The notes under the pieces are model-generated. The model was given only the letters and a program-made list of their open reading frames with translations, searched no databases and was not told the DNA's origin. This document shows, in pieces, positions 21,944-32,666 of a stretch of 42,432 bases of DNA; position 1 is the first letter of the stretch, and the number at the start of each line of letters is the position of its first letter. Position numbers and translations under genes: made by a program. Source of the stretch: Calcarisporiella thermophila CBS 279.70. Its lineage: Eukaryota > Calcarisporiellomycota. The stretch covers positions 25,975 through 68,406 of the forward strand of contig NW_027192235.1 of NCBI RefSeq assembly GCF_041956535.1, in the 5' to 3' direction.

Positions 21944-23180
21944 TTAGTACTATACTGATTTAGTTGGAGAAGGGAGAGAAGTTAGGAAACTTAGAGAACA
22001 AAAGAGAGAGCGATATGATCTTATCTTAATACTGTTTGTATAAATGCTTTTCCGCAGCATTATTTTGGGAAAAGGAAAGCTCACATTGGACGAAGATAAT
22101 CGAGCAGTCACAGGAGACTAATAATCGTACGCATCGTTTTGGGTTACATGCAACCGAATTCGTAATGTATTAGCGCCCAGGCCAAAATGAAAGTAGAAAT
22201 TTCATTGTGACTACTGAAACTCAAACCTGTTAGCAAGTCATTCGAAAAGAGTTTAGTTCACATGTATGTCAAGTTCGATGCACATTTGTGATGAAGTTGC
22301 AAGTTAGCATATCAAGCAAGAGATGACGAAATAAGTTTTGCGTATTACTTATATAATGATCAATACATATGATACTATATGTCACTAGTCTTTTTTCGAG
22401 TATCCAATTAGGGTTAATGGGCCTTGAGAGAAATTTTCATCTCCAGTCAGAATCGACTCATTGCTCAGATATTCAATTAGATAAAAATTCTCACGATGAT
22501 GGCTTGTTCGCATTAATTATACTAGTAATGATCCCTAGTGATTTCTAAGGAGTGGGTTAAACTCTGTTAATTGTGATCAATTCTGGCGACGTATTAGGTA
22601 TTCTTATGAGAGGTAGAGTTAGTTTTACATAAGCTCAGCTGGTTCAATCGGAATATATACAGATAGCTGTAGCTCACATAACCGTTTTTATACTTGGCAT
22701 TTTTAAAGATAAAGCTTTAAAATTGCGGAAAAATGGCGATTTTTGCTAGTCATTTTGTAAATAGCTTTAAATTTAGAAAGAGTTGGGGATCAAACTACTT
22801 CGATAACTATGAAGCTAGATTTTTGTGGAATTACTCTTGCTAACGATGTTTTCCGACAAGGTGAAGCCTAAAGATAAATGATGGATCATAGCAAGGGACG
22901 AATATTACAATTTGTGAATTGGAGATGAGCTCATGTCTTAATACCTCGTTTTAATTTGCGCTATCGTTTAAAGTAAATGATTTCACACAATTTTTCGACA
23001 CAATTCAGTGCCTTCCCCTCTGATAAAACCAGTATCCATCCAAATTATAGTAGTTCATTAGAAATTAGCTGTATAGCGGTTAATAGTTTGAAAGTGCAGA
23101 GATTTCATAAGAAATAGAGTCTGTAATTTCGTTTATTATTTAATCATTACATGAAATATGTCAACCTTGTATAGACTCAT
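21944..23180. other. intergenic DNA, 1.2 kb
   Basis: It contains the ARB1 upstream region and the 3' flank of the hydrolase gene. No open frame, RNA gene or repeat could be supported. Confidence 0.45.
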
Positions 23181-24110
23181 TTAGTGTTTCATGTGCCTAT
23201 CGAACCAGTCAATTAATTGCTCGGGATTATTGGGGAAGTAATTGTAACCATCGAAGCGGCGGGTGGTTCCTTCGATCCAGAAGAGTTTTTTGTCTTTGCA
23301 GTCAATATTGGCAAAAATGGCCTCGATATCACTAGGCTCGGTCATAATGTCATCATGAACTTGGATGATGAAGGTAGGCCATTTGATTGCTTTGGCATAT
23401 GGAATCGGGGACATCTCATCAACTCTGAAACTGTTGATCAAGCGAGTATCCTCACATACTTCGTCGAACATATCGGGAACACCCAAAATTTTGCAAATCT
23501 GTTTAAAGAATGGTCGCATAGAGACGGGCTGAGGAGAGACCTGGCACAAAACATCCTTAAAGTACTCAGGATACTTGGCGGCAGCAATCATGGTGGAGTT
23601 AGCACCAATGCATCGGCTGTAGAGGCCGATCTTCATGTTCTTAAGGTCCGGGCGGCTCTTGACGTACTTCAGTGAGGCAGCGACATCTCGGCTCTCGTAA
23701 TATCCATTTCCGGTAATACCACCATTGGCAGCTCCAGAGTGTCCGTGGTTACGAAGATCATAGCACAGGACATTGTATCCAGCATTGTGGAGATTCTTGT
23801 AGTCGGGCATGAAGTTGACCTCAAAGTCATTGCCACCAGCACTACCAATTGATTTCCATGGCTCTAAGTTGCCGGGGAATCCGGAACGATTCATCCAAAG
23901 AACGTGGTTGCAAATAATGAGAAGATTTGAACCCTTGCAGGGAAAGAACCAGCCCTCAAGAGGGGTACCGTCAAGGGAGGGAAAGAAAATCTCCTCGTAT
24001 TCGAGTCCATACTCTTCGGGTTTGTGGATCAAGGGTGAGCGGATTGGGTGAGCAAAGGCCTCAGCAACACCTTTAAGGGCGGCACTGGCTTGTTCCTTTG
24101 TCATAGGCAT
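23181..24110 (-). CDS. alpha/beta-hydrolase-fold protein with cysteine at the nucleophile position
   Basis: A single-exon gene of 309 residues with no signal peptide, probably cytosolic. The start at 24110 (MPMTKEQAS) is preferred over an in-frame ATG at 24161, because a TATA box at 24182-24175 would put transcription start between them. The fold is shown by FFPSLDGTPLEGWFFP (first strands), NVLCYDLRNHGHSG (the DxRGHGxS region before the nucleophile) and KIGLYSRCIGANS, the nucleophile elbow. The usual G-x-S-x-G reads S-R-C-I-G, so Cys167 replaces serine. The acid candidate is in IIQVHDD. At the usual histidine site the sequence reads TTRRFDGYNYF with no clear His. Substrate unknown; Cys elbows occur in dienelactone hydrolases, but overall this looks closer to the BAAT/S9-like group. 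Confidence 0.85.
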   Translation of the reverse strand: MPMTKEQASAALKGVAEAFAHPIRSPLIHKPEEYGLEYEEIFFPSLDGTPLEGWFFPCKGSNLLIICNHVLWMNRSGFPGNLEPWKSIGSAGGNDFEVNFMPDYKNLHNAGYNVLCYDLRNHGHSGAANGGITGNGYYESRDVAASLKYVKSRPDLKNMKIGLYSRCIGANSTMIAAAKYPEYFKDVLCQVSPQPVSMRPFFKQICKILGVPDMFDEVCEDTRLINSFRVDEMSPIPYAKAIKWPTFIIQVHDDIMTEPSDIEAIFANIDCKDKKLFWIEGTTRRFDGYNYFPNNPEQLIDWFDRHMKH

Positions 24111-24174
24111 ATTGAGACTTAAGAGGTTGATAATAGAGTTCAAGATGATTATTTTGTTCAAACGGCTCTAAGGG

Positions 24175-24182
24175 TTTTTATA
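24175..24182 (-). promoter_or_regulatory. TATA box of the hydrolase gene
   Basis: On the minus strand it reads TATAAAAA, 65 bases before the ATG at 24110, the same spacing as at three other genes here. It helps decide between two in-frame start codons. Confidence 0.6.
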
Positions 24183-25329
24183 AGCCAGCTAAAGTACATA
24201 GGCAGGGATAAGGCCTAAAACCTAGGCGAAAACTTTCCAATTGCAGATATATCCAACTTTGTTTAAGTTAAGGACATATGTAAATTATATAATAATACAA
24301 TTGTGTAGGGCTTATTTTCCATATAGTTCTAAAGCATGGCATACTTCTAATAACAAGCCGCATTATCCCAAATAGGATTATTTCCAACTATGGAATTTGT
24401 ATTCGGTTTTTATTTTTGAGAGTAGGCAAATTGTAATTATTCAGGTTTTCGATCATAATATAGACATATAAGTAAAATCCCAAGATGAAAATTTGATTCT
24501 GCAACAAATGAACATTCACTAACGAAGACTGAAACGTTGGAGAACTTTTATCAGACGTAGGTACACTTAATGATGTTTGAGGCATCAGCATTTACCACTT
24601 GCGTCACCTCATAGCAATAAATCTCTCTAGCAAATGGATATTTTAACTTGAATATAACAAAATTGCAGCAAAGGGTTACCTTTTTCATTACACTTAGTTT
24701 AACTTTTATATTAATTTTTATCACAATATTAAGTAAATAGTGCATTTAGTGTCAAATACTTGTTTTGAACCTTCATTTACTATTTAAACAGAATAACTAT
24801 TTTTTCATCATAACTCCAGGTATATGCTAATAATCGGAGTAAACTCTTTTAAAACTGTAACTGAAACCCAACTTTGCCAAAATCAAACCAATTTATACCT
24901 GTTCCAAAAGAATTCGCTTCATATATTTGCCAGATAATGTAATAAATTTCATAATCAAAGAATAACGATTGCTTGACCTGCATGGTCAGAGGGTTACCTC
25001 TTGTCAACCTAGACTTTCAGTTCAGACTCTGTTCAGCCACAAAAGCTCTCAGCTGAATCCCAAAAGGTTAGCATTCAAATATTAATTACTATAGCTATAC
25101 TTTGCAAATGATATAGAAATGATATAGCACTGTATTTGATTAATATGAATTAGCTTGAATTATATTATTCCGTAATTAATCTCTCTTTGTTCGCTCAATA
25201 GAAAAGGTCTAAGTTGAAAGCATGCTCAAGTTTTAATAGGCAGTTTGCATTGGGTTGCACTCACTTATTAGTGAAAAGCATCTCTATAATTCGTTTTTGG
25301 ATCAATCATTGGACTTTCGAATGCTTAAT
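24183..25329. other. AT-rich intergenic DNA
   Basis: No gene supported. Open frames of 60-70 codons on the minus strand (24388-24745) show no motifs and have the base composition of non-coding DNA here. Confidence 0.4.
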
Positions 25330-25331
25330 AA

Positions 25332-26094
25332 TTGCACAAGAATTTGTTTATTACAGTAAACACACTCTTCCTTCTACTCGATAGAGATAAGAAAAATGCA
25401 TTAATAGCTATTAATGACAAAGATAACCCACGGTTTGTGTTTTATGACAAAGAGCTGTTTTCACCCAAGATATCTGGTTATCCCAACAATTATGTGGTCA
25501 CTCTTATGACAGTCGTACTTTCAATTTCACCCAGAGTCTCCGCTTTTTAGTGTAAAACAAAACTTTTATTACAACTTTATTATCCTCAAAATTGAGGATG
25601 AAAAACTAAACTATTCTTGTAATTTAGATGATTAAATTATAACTGGGTGTAAACCTTAGTAACCTAAGTAACCGTTTATTATTTTCACATTTTATATACA
25701 ATAATTACTGGCCTTTCGTATTCAGTACAGTTGGAAGACTTAATTGTGACAAATGGTTTGTACATACTTACTAGCTAATATTAATAGAATAAGCATCGAC
25801 TCATCCATTCAATATGCGCAAAACACTCGATACGGGTTACAATTTGTACATCCAGTCTAACCATGTGGATCCAACCAGTGTCCTGAAAAACTTTTCCTTT
25901 TCTTGGAGTCAAAAAGCCAAAGCTGCGACACTTGCCTTAAGATGAACGTGATGGATACCGCTATGATATTGATCTCTTCACCTCGAACTGTGAGCAATGC
26001 AACTATGCGACGAATCCATTATTGGTCCAATTTCAGTGCTGAAAAGGGCGTCGTTGATCACATTTCATACTATTTCAGCTATGGTATACTCTAA
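25332..26094 (+). pseudogene. possible decayed protein-coding region
   Basis: Several open stretches with protein-like composition lie on the plus strand without forming one gene. 25359-25550 contains LFLLLDRDKKNALIAINDKD and follows a TTATTACAG that could be a splice acceptor. 25814 starts an ATG frame (RKTLDTGYNLYIQSNHVD...) that hits a stop after 43 codons. Other frames then stay open to about 26094, including one with SNCEQCNYAT. This pattern suggests a frame-shifted former gene or two. No family was recognised. Confidence 0.25.
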
Positions 26095-26835
26095 GTGAGG
26101 CTGGCTGATAAAAGCACAGCCAACTGATATTGCTTGATTTAATATGCATAAAGTCTAATTGGGACGTGAAAAGTTTGAGGCTGAGCAGTTAGGAATTTGA
26201 CATTTTCTACGTCATCGCGTAATTTTACGTTACAATATGTACTTATAATATATCTTACTTATTTACTATACGGTCTCTGCTTTGATAGGTTCTCCAATAA
26301 GTAAAATAATAAACAAGTTGGAGATTTATAAATCACTTGGCTCTGGAAATTATAATTTAAATGTCCAAATAAAGCAACACCGCCAGAACTTGTAATTTCC
26401 ACAAGTCCGCTCTGTTTATTGGGCATCGCCTCTCATTCCATCGTATCCTTTACTTACTTTGTCAATTAAAATTTGTGGCATCAAATGCTTGAGGTCATTT
26501 GACCATTAAAGGGTTTTATTCATTCAATTCGTTCAGAATGTAAGGATGAAACTGGTTGATGTGCCTAAAGTTTCGCGCTATTTTGTTCACTGCATTTACA
26601 CAAGCCATTTTGTGGCTGTATGTGCTAACCTATATAATCGGGTATCTCCCAGTTTTCATTACCACGATTCTATTAGCAATCGTTTTTATTCATTACGTTA
26701 TTTCACTATATTAATTCGTACTCTTGCAACGAGTTTATCAGCGATATTTAGATACAATAATTCTATAATTCAATCTACTATTACAGAATTTTATTTTTGT
26801 TTTATTTGTCTTTCATAGATCGATAAATATCAACT
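26095..26835. other. upstream region of the cysteine-rich protein gene
   Basis: A 90-codon open frame (26546-26818) just before the next gene has no signal peptide or motif and is not called. Nothing else seen. Confidence 0.35.
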
Positions 26836-27162
26836 ATGCTAAAAATCGCCATAACAAAATTCCTTATAGGGGCTGTTATAATTACCAGAGCTCTCAGCAG
26901 CCCCGTCCCTGGAGATGAAATGGCTGTAACGACCGCTAAAAATGGAACTTTTATAGACGGACGTACTAGGCTTATTTCAAGTTACAGAAAAGGGTCTTGT
27001 GGGTCATATTGGTATCTCACAAGGTGCTATTATTATTGCCCTTGTGGTTGGTACTACACAAAAAACTGTAACGGACTTTGCTATGATGACGACAATGTAG
27101 GGTGCTATGGCACTTGTCCTTCAAGTGCTTCCTTATCGTGCGGCACATGTGATTACAATTAA
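26836..27162 (+). CDS. small secreted cysteine- and tyrosine-rich protein
   Basis: 108 residues, one exon, no recognised family. A signal peptide of about 20 residues (LKIAITKFLIGAVIITRALS) is followed by SPVPGDEM, a propeptide-like stretch and TRLISSYRKGS. The mature C-terminal part has ten cysteines with many aromatic residues (SYWYLTRCYYYCPCGWYYTK) and ends C-x4-C-x8-C-x2-C-DYN. Spacing after the first Cys is 8, 3, 1, 8, 3, 7, 3, 8, 2 residues. Five disulfides are possible. The basic site before the cysteine-rich part could be a processing site. Likely extracellular; an effector-like, antimicrobial or spore-surface function are equally open. Confidence 0.7.
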   Translation: MLKIAITKFLIGAVIITRALSSPVPGDEMAVTTAKNGTFIDGRTRLISSYRKGSCGSYWYLTRCYYYCPCGWYYTKNCNGLCYDDDNVGCYGTCPSSASLSCGTCDYN

Positions 27163-27302
27163 AAAAATTGAATTAGGCCAATTGCGAGTATTTTCAAGTA
27201 TAATGTTATATTATTATTATAATTTTCAGTAATATATATTGTTATATTTTTATTATCATCTATTGATGCGATATATCTATATAAATAAATTTTAAGTGTA
27301 AA
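27163..27302. other. 3' flank and possible promoter
   Basis: AT-rich DNA with TATAAATAAA near 27280, which could be a poly(A) signal of the upstream gene or a TATA box for the short frame that follows. Confidence 0.3.
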
Positions 27303-27380
27303 ATGATGCTTGACCACAAAGTTGGATTGATATCATCCCTAGTTCTACTTGATATACAAGTTACAACACTAGCCGCGTAA
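27303..27380 (+). pseudogene. possible orphan first exon with signal-peptide-like sequence
   Basis: An ATG frame of 25 codons (GLISSLVLLDIQVTTLAA at its end) looks like a secretion signal and runs into GC-GTAAGTG, a good splice donor. No following exon could be found in the next 1.9 kb, so this is either a relic or chance. Confidence 0.2.
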
Positions 27381-29276
27381 GTGCTTATTCCTCGACTATA
27401 ATAACGGTTAAAACTTAGGTTAAAGACTAATACAGTATATCTGTGTAACCAAATGAGATATACAATATAGTAATTAGTATTAAAATAATGTTAATCATTC
27501 CCGAATTAATAGTAACTTAGAGTAAATTTGTAAATAGTTTCATTCATTCAACGGCGTATACTTTGTTAAGGAAAGTTGTAACTTCGTAAACTAACTATAT
27601 CTCCTCCCTTTATTTGTATATTGTTAGAATAACTTTTGCGCTGGCTTTATATTTTATACTACCAGCGCAAACGTTATCGTCAAAATGGATATTTTTTTCT
27701 ACTTCTACATGAGATACTAGTTGTGAGGATTATTAGTTTACAGTAGTTTGGTTGTTGTAATACCTTATCGTGCTCTGATTAAGTACGAAATTTCGCCTAC
27801 AGCACTAGGTGTAATAGTCTGTCGCCGATCCATATCTACTGAGATGGACCACTCATTTAATACACGAAAACTTTTCCGAAACTACTGAAATCAGGAAATA
27901 ATTTTTACCCTATTGAAATTTTCACAGAAAAGTGAGTTTAAATAAAGAAAGACCCAGTAGTTTTCCTACAAAACAAATTCAATCACTGTGGCATCGTATG
28001 TGAAATATATGAAGTTATTAATTCATATCTACTAATAATAATTTCAATTGTTTTAAGGCATTATTTGCAAGACATTCTGTAGACACTAGTTTTGGGTATA
28101 ACTTTTCTCTGTTCATTAAGATTACATATTTTAAAGTGGATATTATTCTAGACGCTATATATCCATAGGAATTGACAGAAGAAATGATGCTAAAGGGAAG
28201 TTGAATAAAGAAAGAACATCATCTGTTTCGATAGATTTTTAAATTTTATGTCTATATCTTAATAATTTTGCTGAGCTTGTCAGTTTAATTCTACATTTTT
28301 AAACGAAATGATAGAAAACTCTTATTTTCTAAGCTTAATTACTCACCTTTCTCTGCGAATTCACCCACTATTGAATATTTGACTTATTTTCTCTACAAGT
28401 TAATTTTATTAGAATATACGGTAAATCAAATCGACAGACAATAATACTTTACCATCAACCTCCGTATTCGGGAAAGTTCCAGATATAAATGGCTCACAGA
28501 GATTTTGCAATGTTATCATCTCTCAGTAGTGTTAAATAGAATTTCAAAATAATTAGAATATACTCGAGTGAATTCAAATATAAGATTGCATGATGTGATG
28601 GAAACTTGTATCATACGATTAGCTTACTTACATTTAAATGAAAGAAAGCCCACCTTCAAATATATCCTTTCTACTGCAGTGCCAATTAAATTCAGGGTGT
28701 AAAACTATTAATTTAGAGAATATACTAAAACGTGACAATTCAATTTTCTTTAAATAGGCCCTTATTATCTTTCCGTTTTCTCAATTGAGGATTATTATTG
28801 GAGCGACTGTGAATGACGATCGCAGTGTGAGAATATAACCATTAATGAGAATATGCAGTACATTAATTATGACGAAAGATAATATTACTAGAATTGGATT
28901 TTTTTTTTCAATGAGGTATTAGTATTTTTATTATTCAATTTTTCAATCTAGGTTTATATTAAACCTTGTTCTTATTTATCGAGGTCGTATATTTTTTCTC
29001 CGTATTCAAACAACCTGCAGTAACTTTCGCAAACTCTAGAGATATTACTATCGACTTGCATAATATTAACATTTAAAATGGAGGGATTTTTATCGAAAGT
29101 TGGTCTTGGTATTATGATTGTTAACGGAAGTTAACAGTTGAAAATCATTCATATTTTCCTGCCAACAATGAACGCTTCAAACAAATATAATATTGTAACT
29201 CAACACACGCATGTTAACAAAAAGTTTCAACTCAGCATGAAAGGATATAATAAATTCAACACTTTTCAAAGTATTT
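27381..29276. other. gene-poor AT-rich region, 1.9 kb
   Basis: No open frame above 60 codons on either strand and no repeat or RNA gene that I could support. Confidence 0.45.
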
Positions 29277-29468
29277 TTATACATTACAGAACCTAAGGCA
29301 GCCCGAGTAGACACGATCGCATTCTCCATGGCAAGAAGAGCATTCAGAGCAGCAATTTTTTAGGCAGTTTCTATACCTCTTCTTACAGCCATCCGTGCAT
29401 TTCGAAGCTTCGGCAATTACAAATAACGAAAACAATAGCACCGCCAGGATAATAAACTGGTTCTTCAT
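29277..29468 (-). CDS. small secreted peptide with two CX3C-X6-CX3C units
   Basis: 63 residues, one exon. The ATG at 29468 starts a clear signal peptide (KNQFIILAVLLFSLFVIAEA); the open frame upstream of it has no such signal. The mature part of about 42 residues has ten cysteines in a symmetric plan: C-x3-C-x6-C-x3-C, then CSECSS, then C-x3-C-x6-C-x3-C. Each half has the CX3C...CX3C spacing of alpha-hairpinins (helical-hairpin peptides) found in plants and some animal venoms, here doubled with an extra Cys pair in the linker. It is strongly basic in the first half. Extracellular; a defensive or effector role is possible but not shown. I know of no such family in fungi. Confidence 0.7.
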   Translation of the reverse strand: MKNQFIILAVLLFSLFVIAEASKCTDGCKKRYRNCLKNCCSECSSCHGECDRVYSGCLRFCNV

Positions 29469-31937
29469 GGCAAATGTTGGACTGTGCGGAAGTAAAAAAG
29501 TCAACAGGCAGCAGAGAAAAAATATGGAAGGCGAGAAACCGGCGGAATATACGATTACAATGAATTTTCTCATTGCTGACCATGCTCTTAAATAGGATAG
29601 GAATGGCGGCAAAAATGAAAATGGTCCAAGGTTAATGAATCAGCGAAGCCAAAAGACACTATTAAACCAAATAACGTAACTAAGCCAGTTAACACAACTA
29701 AGCTATATAATTACAAAGCAAAAAATAAGCATAATTAAAATTATTGAGGTCTTTTGTACAAATCTTGTATGAATCATCCTGCCTTTAACCCAATTCCATA
29801 TTCGAGTTACTATGTATCGTAATGTAAAAGTCGATATTATAGCTTAAATGGTTTGCCATTATGATTAGATACAACCAGGAAAAAACCGAATTCAGTATAG
29901 TCAATGAAGTCTAAGTAAGCTAATGAGGATGTTTTTTTTTGACCATTTTATTTTAAATTTTGTCTTAATTGCAGTATAACGATGTTAACATGAAAAGATT
30001 TCGAGCTTATGGTAGTAGAACTCAGGTGACTTTCGAAGCCTGAACTTTGTATACTGCTACTATTTCATCGAACTCACAGTACAATGATAATGTCCATTAT
30101 ATTTGTACGAATATCTTAGGAATACTACATGAACTTTGTAGAGAGTTCAAATTAATTCTAGAGGGCTAAACGTGTATTACTTAGAATGGAAATTCGCGCC
30201 TCATCTATTCTAACTTAAACTTACGATTTCCCTTTCATCTGTAAGTATAATATTTCGCCTACTTCATTACGTGCTTTACGCACTTTCGAAATTGGAAGAA
30301 TTAAGGAGATGTATACAATACAAAGATTTATTGAATAATATTAACCATAAATCCTCCTAGAGCTAGCTACAATATTGACAATGTTAGAAAACAAGTGTTT
30401 ATTTCGCTGTAATTTATTTCGATATCACGCAAAAATTTTATTTATACTTAAACACAAATACCACTGCCACAACCCGAATAGTCACTATCAAACCTAGAGA
30501 TGTAACTGTGACAATTCAACTTTTCTAAGAATGAACGGATCATTTTAAGAAACAGACTACAGTTTGCAGATATTATGGCCAATTTGCTATATCGATGCCC
30601 AGTTGTTACTAAGTCAAAATAAAATAGCGTAATGGGGTCGCAAATGTTAAAATGAACCGGTTAAATATGAGGTGATTTTTTAGGATTTTTCAATGGAAAA
30701 TAAAAACTATTTTCAAGCAATTTAGGAGATTTCCAAAACTGCAGATAAAGTTGAGAGTCAGACAATCGTTCAGAAGTCAAAGTGAGGGAAGGTTGGGAAA
30801 GAGTGGATTTGTCAAGTATTTTCACAGTTAGAAATGAAGTGGTAGGAAGAATGGGTAGGAGCGACATAATCCTCTTGGTTCTAAATTGGATCACGAGTGG
30901 GTTGTGAAGTAAAAAGTCTTTTTTTGGGAGCTGCTTAAGAACCCTGGTCAAATCTAAAACCTAAGTTACACTGTAATGAGGCAAATTTGAGTAATCGGTG
31001 TAAGAAAATTTTTGGTCTGAATAGAGAAATATCACGCGGCTCCTTCCTTCCTGGTCCAATAATACCATAGTACTTCACAGAGGTGACAAAATATTACGGA
31101 AAGAACACTAGAGAGTAGTATCAGCATTGTACATCAAGATAATAGAGAATATAGAAGAGAGTAAAGAGGATGTGCTAAAAGATAAATTTGGTTATACAAA
31201 ATATTGAAATAAAATATATATTGAAATACCATATTAATAGACTAAATTACGGTATAGGTTGAAAATATGAGAAAAAAATCGGCACAATTCAGGAGGATAG
31301 TGTATATGCAGTTCCAAAGATCGTAATCATATATAGCTACTTAAATATTCATATCATTTACATTTCTTACACTATTTCGAGCTCTGCTTCTCTTATCCAT
31401 CCAGTTCCGGTGTCTCTGCTTAAAATTCAAAGCGTAGCCACTCCTAGGGTAAATTGTCACAGAATTGATCCGTTGCGCAAAATCGCTGATTTATGCTAGT
31501 CCCCTCGACAATTACGGTAATTGGAGTCAATTCAGACGATGCTTTGGTCTAAGCTTTCTGAAGAACAAGCAAGTTTATTTTTCATTTGACCCACAACTCT
31601 AATTCCTCTTTAGAAGCGTCCACAAGTAGAGCGACCAAGTCCGATCCTGTGCTTATCTAATACCTCTTTTTTTTATATACTCGTTGTTTGCATGCTTATA
31701 GAACCTTGTCTTAAAGTTGTTCTTAGGAGTCCACCTCAATTTAAAACTCGATCTCAGCTCTACCACTTCTCGGCCTCCTCTTAATTTCTCTAAGGAAACA
31801 TATTCCTAATAGTCGCTAAACTATTACAACACACCTCTTTGGGTACACTAGAGCGCATTTCTACGCTTTATAAAATTGAGGCTGGCGCGAAACCCGAAAA
31901 GTTTTAACTTCCATGGTAGATGTTTTGGTAGCCACAA
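29469..31937. other. gene-poor AT-rich region, 2.5 kb
   Basis: It contains the upstream region of the peptide gene (-), with a TATTTAAG near 29588 on the minus strand. A 96-codon minus-strand open frame (30951-30661) is Leu/Ser/Lys-rich without motif and is not called. No repeat or RNA gene was recognised. Confidence 0.4.
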
Positions 31938-32243
31938 ATGAATTCTGTTCTCGCGCTTCTACTTGTAGCGTTCGTGCTACGGCTAGCAATGTCCGCCACT
32001 GTGGTTGACTTCTACGGCAGTTCAGGGGAAAGAACTCGGCTGTCATATGGGGAAGGGGAGTCGAAGCCCCTCAACGGCGGTTGGTTACACACCAATCTAT
32101 GCAGAATTTCTGTGCCACCGCCTGGTAATGGCGAGTGTAGATTTTACTTCAAAACTGGTGGGCAGATCACGCTGCGTGCGGGACAGTCTGCAAACGTCCA
32201 AAGCCAACCCCCGATGGTCAATTCTAGATGCTGGTCGCACTAG
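31938..32243 (+). CDS. small secreted protein, unrecognised
   Basis: 101 residues, one exon, GC-richer than its flanks. A signal peptide (NSVLALLLVAFVLRLAMSA) is followed by a mature part of about 80 residues rich in Gly, Ser and Arg with three cysteines. VVDFYGSSGERTRLSYGEGE and ISVPPPGNGECRFYFKTGG suggest short antiparallel beta strands; a beta/gamma-crystallin-like fold is a weak possibility, given FYG...L..G....ISVPPG spacing. A strong hairpin sequence begins 21 bases after the stop. Probably real because signal peptide, composition and GC content agree. Confidence 0.55.
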   Translation: MNSVLALLLVAFVLRLAMSATVVDFYGSSGERTRLSYGEGESKPLNGGWLHTNLCRISVPPPGNGECRFYFKTGGQITLRAGQSANVQSQPPMVNSRCWSH

Positions 32244-32264
32244 CCTGAAATATCCATCCAATAG

Positions 32265-32308
32265 GCTTTCACTGTGGGCGACACGTGTCGTCCGACCACA
32301 GTGAAAGC
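32265..32308. repeat. inverted repeat with palindromic core
   Basis: Perfect 13-bp arms GCTTTCACTGTGG (32265-32277) and CCACAGTGAAAGC (32296-32308) enclose an 18-base loop that itself contains the perfect 12-bp palindrome CGACACGTGTCG (32279-32290). In RNA this would fold as a long hairpin in the 3' UTR of the preceding gene. As DNA it holds the E-box/G-box core CACGTG, a bHLH factor site. Confidence 0.88.
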
Positions 32309-32471
32309 TCTGAAGGATTCGGAGGGTCGAGTTGATCCAAATTTAGCTAAAAAAAGATATCGAATTGCACTTCACAATAGGTCATATTTATAAACTTCTA
32401 TACATCTTCTTTCATAGTACAATATAGCGCTAAATAGTTAAGCTTAAACTGGAGTAATGGTCTACACCTAG

Positions 32472-32666
32472 AACTCTTGTGTTAGCATCTATGCGCTGGC
32501 AGGCAATTATGGCAATGATATGTATGTTTTAAGGAGCTTCTTCACTTGCGGTCCAAGGCAGATTGTTGAAGTGACGGTACTGGACAGATGTGTCGAATGG
32601 ACTCAAAAGGGAGTAGTAGAATTAAATTGTTTACAACGAACACTTCACATGCCTTCCTTCTGTTGA
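32472..32666 (+). pseudogene. fragment of a double-psi beta-barrel (expansin/RlpA-like) protein
   Basis: After a splice-acceptor-like CTACACCTAG, an open frame gives NSCVSIYALAGNYGND, then CGPRQIVEVTVLDRCVEW. The order 'C-G-x-x-I-x-V-x-V-x-D-R-C' with an upstream 'ALA' and Tyr-Gly is typical of the second half of the double-psi barrel in fungal expansin-like and RlpA-like secreted proteins. The usual second Cys of DRCxxC is missing, and the tail after VVELN does not follow the family. No first exon with the barrel's start was found upstream. Probably a relic. Confidence 0.5.

Noticed and set aside
24111-24161. upstream in-frame ATG of the hydrolase gene
   Set aside because: It lies only 14 bases from the TATA box, so it is probably outside the transcript, and it would add an Ile/Leu/Asn-rich tail unlike the family.
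26546-26818. 90-codon open frame directly upstream of the ten-cysteine protein gene
   Set aside because: It lies where the promoter and leader of the next gene must be, and shows no signal peptide or conserved pattern.
30661-30951. 96-codon minus-strand open frame
   Set aside because: No signal peptide, domain or splice partner; composition (Leu/Ser/Lys) is what AT-rich non-coding DNA yields.
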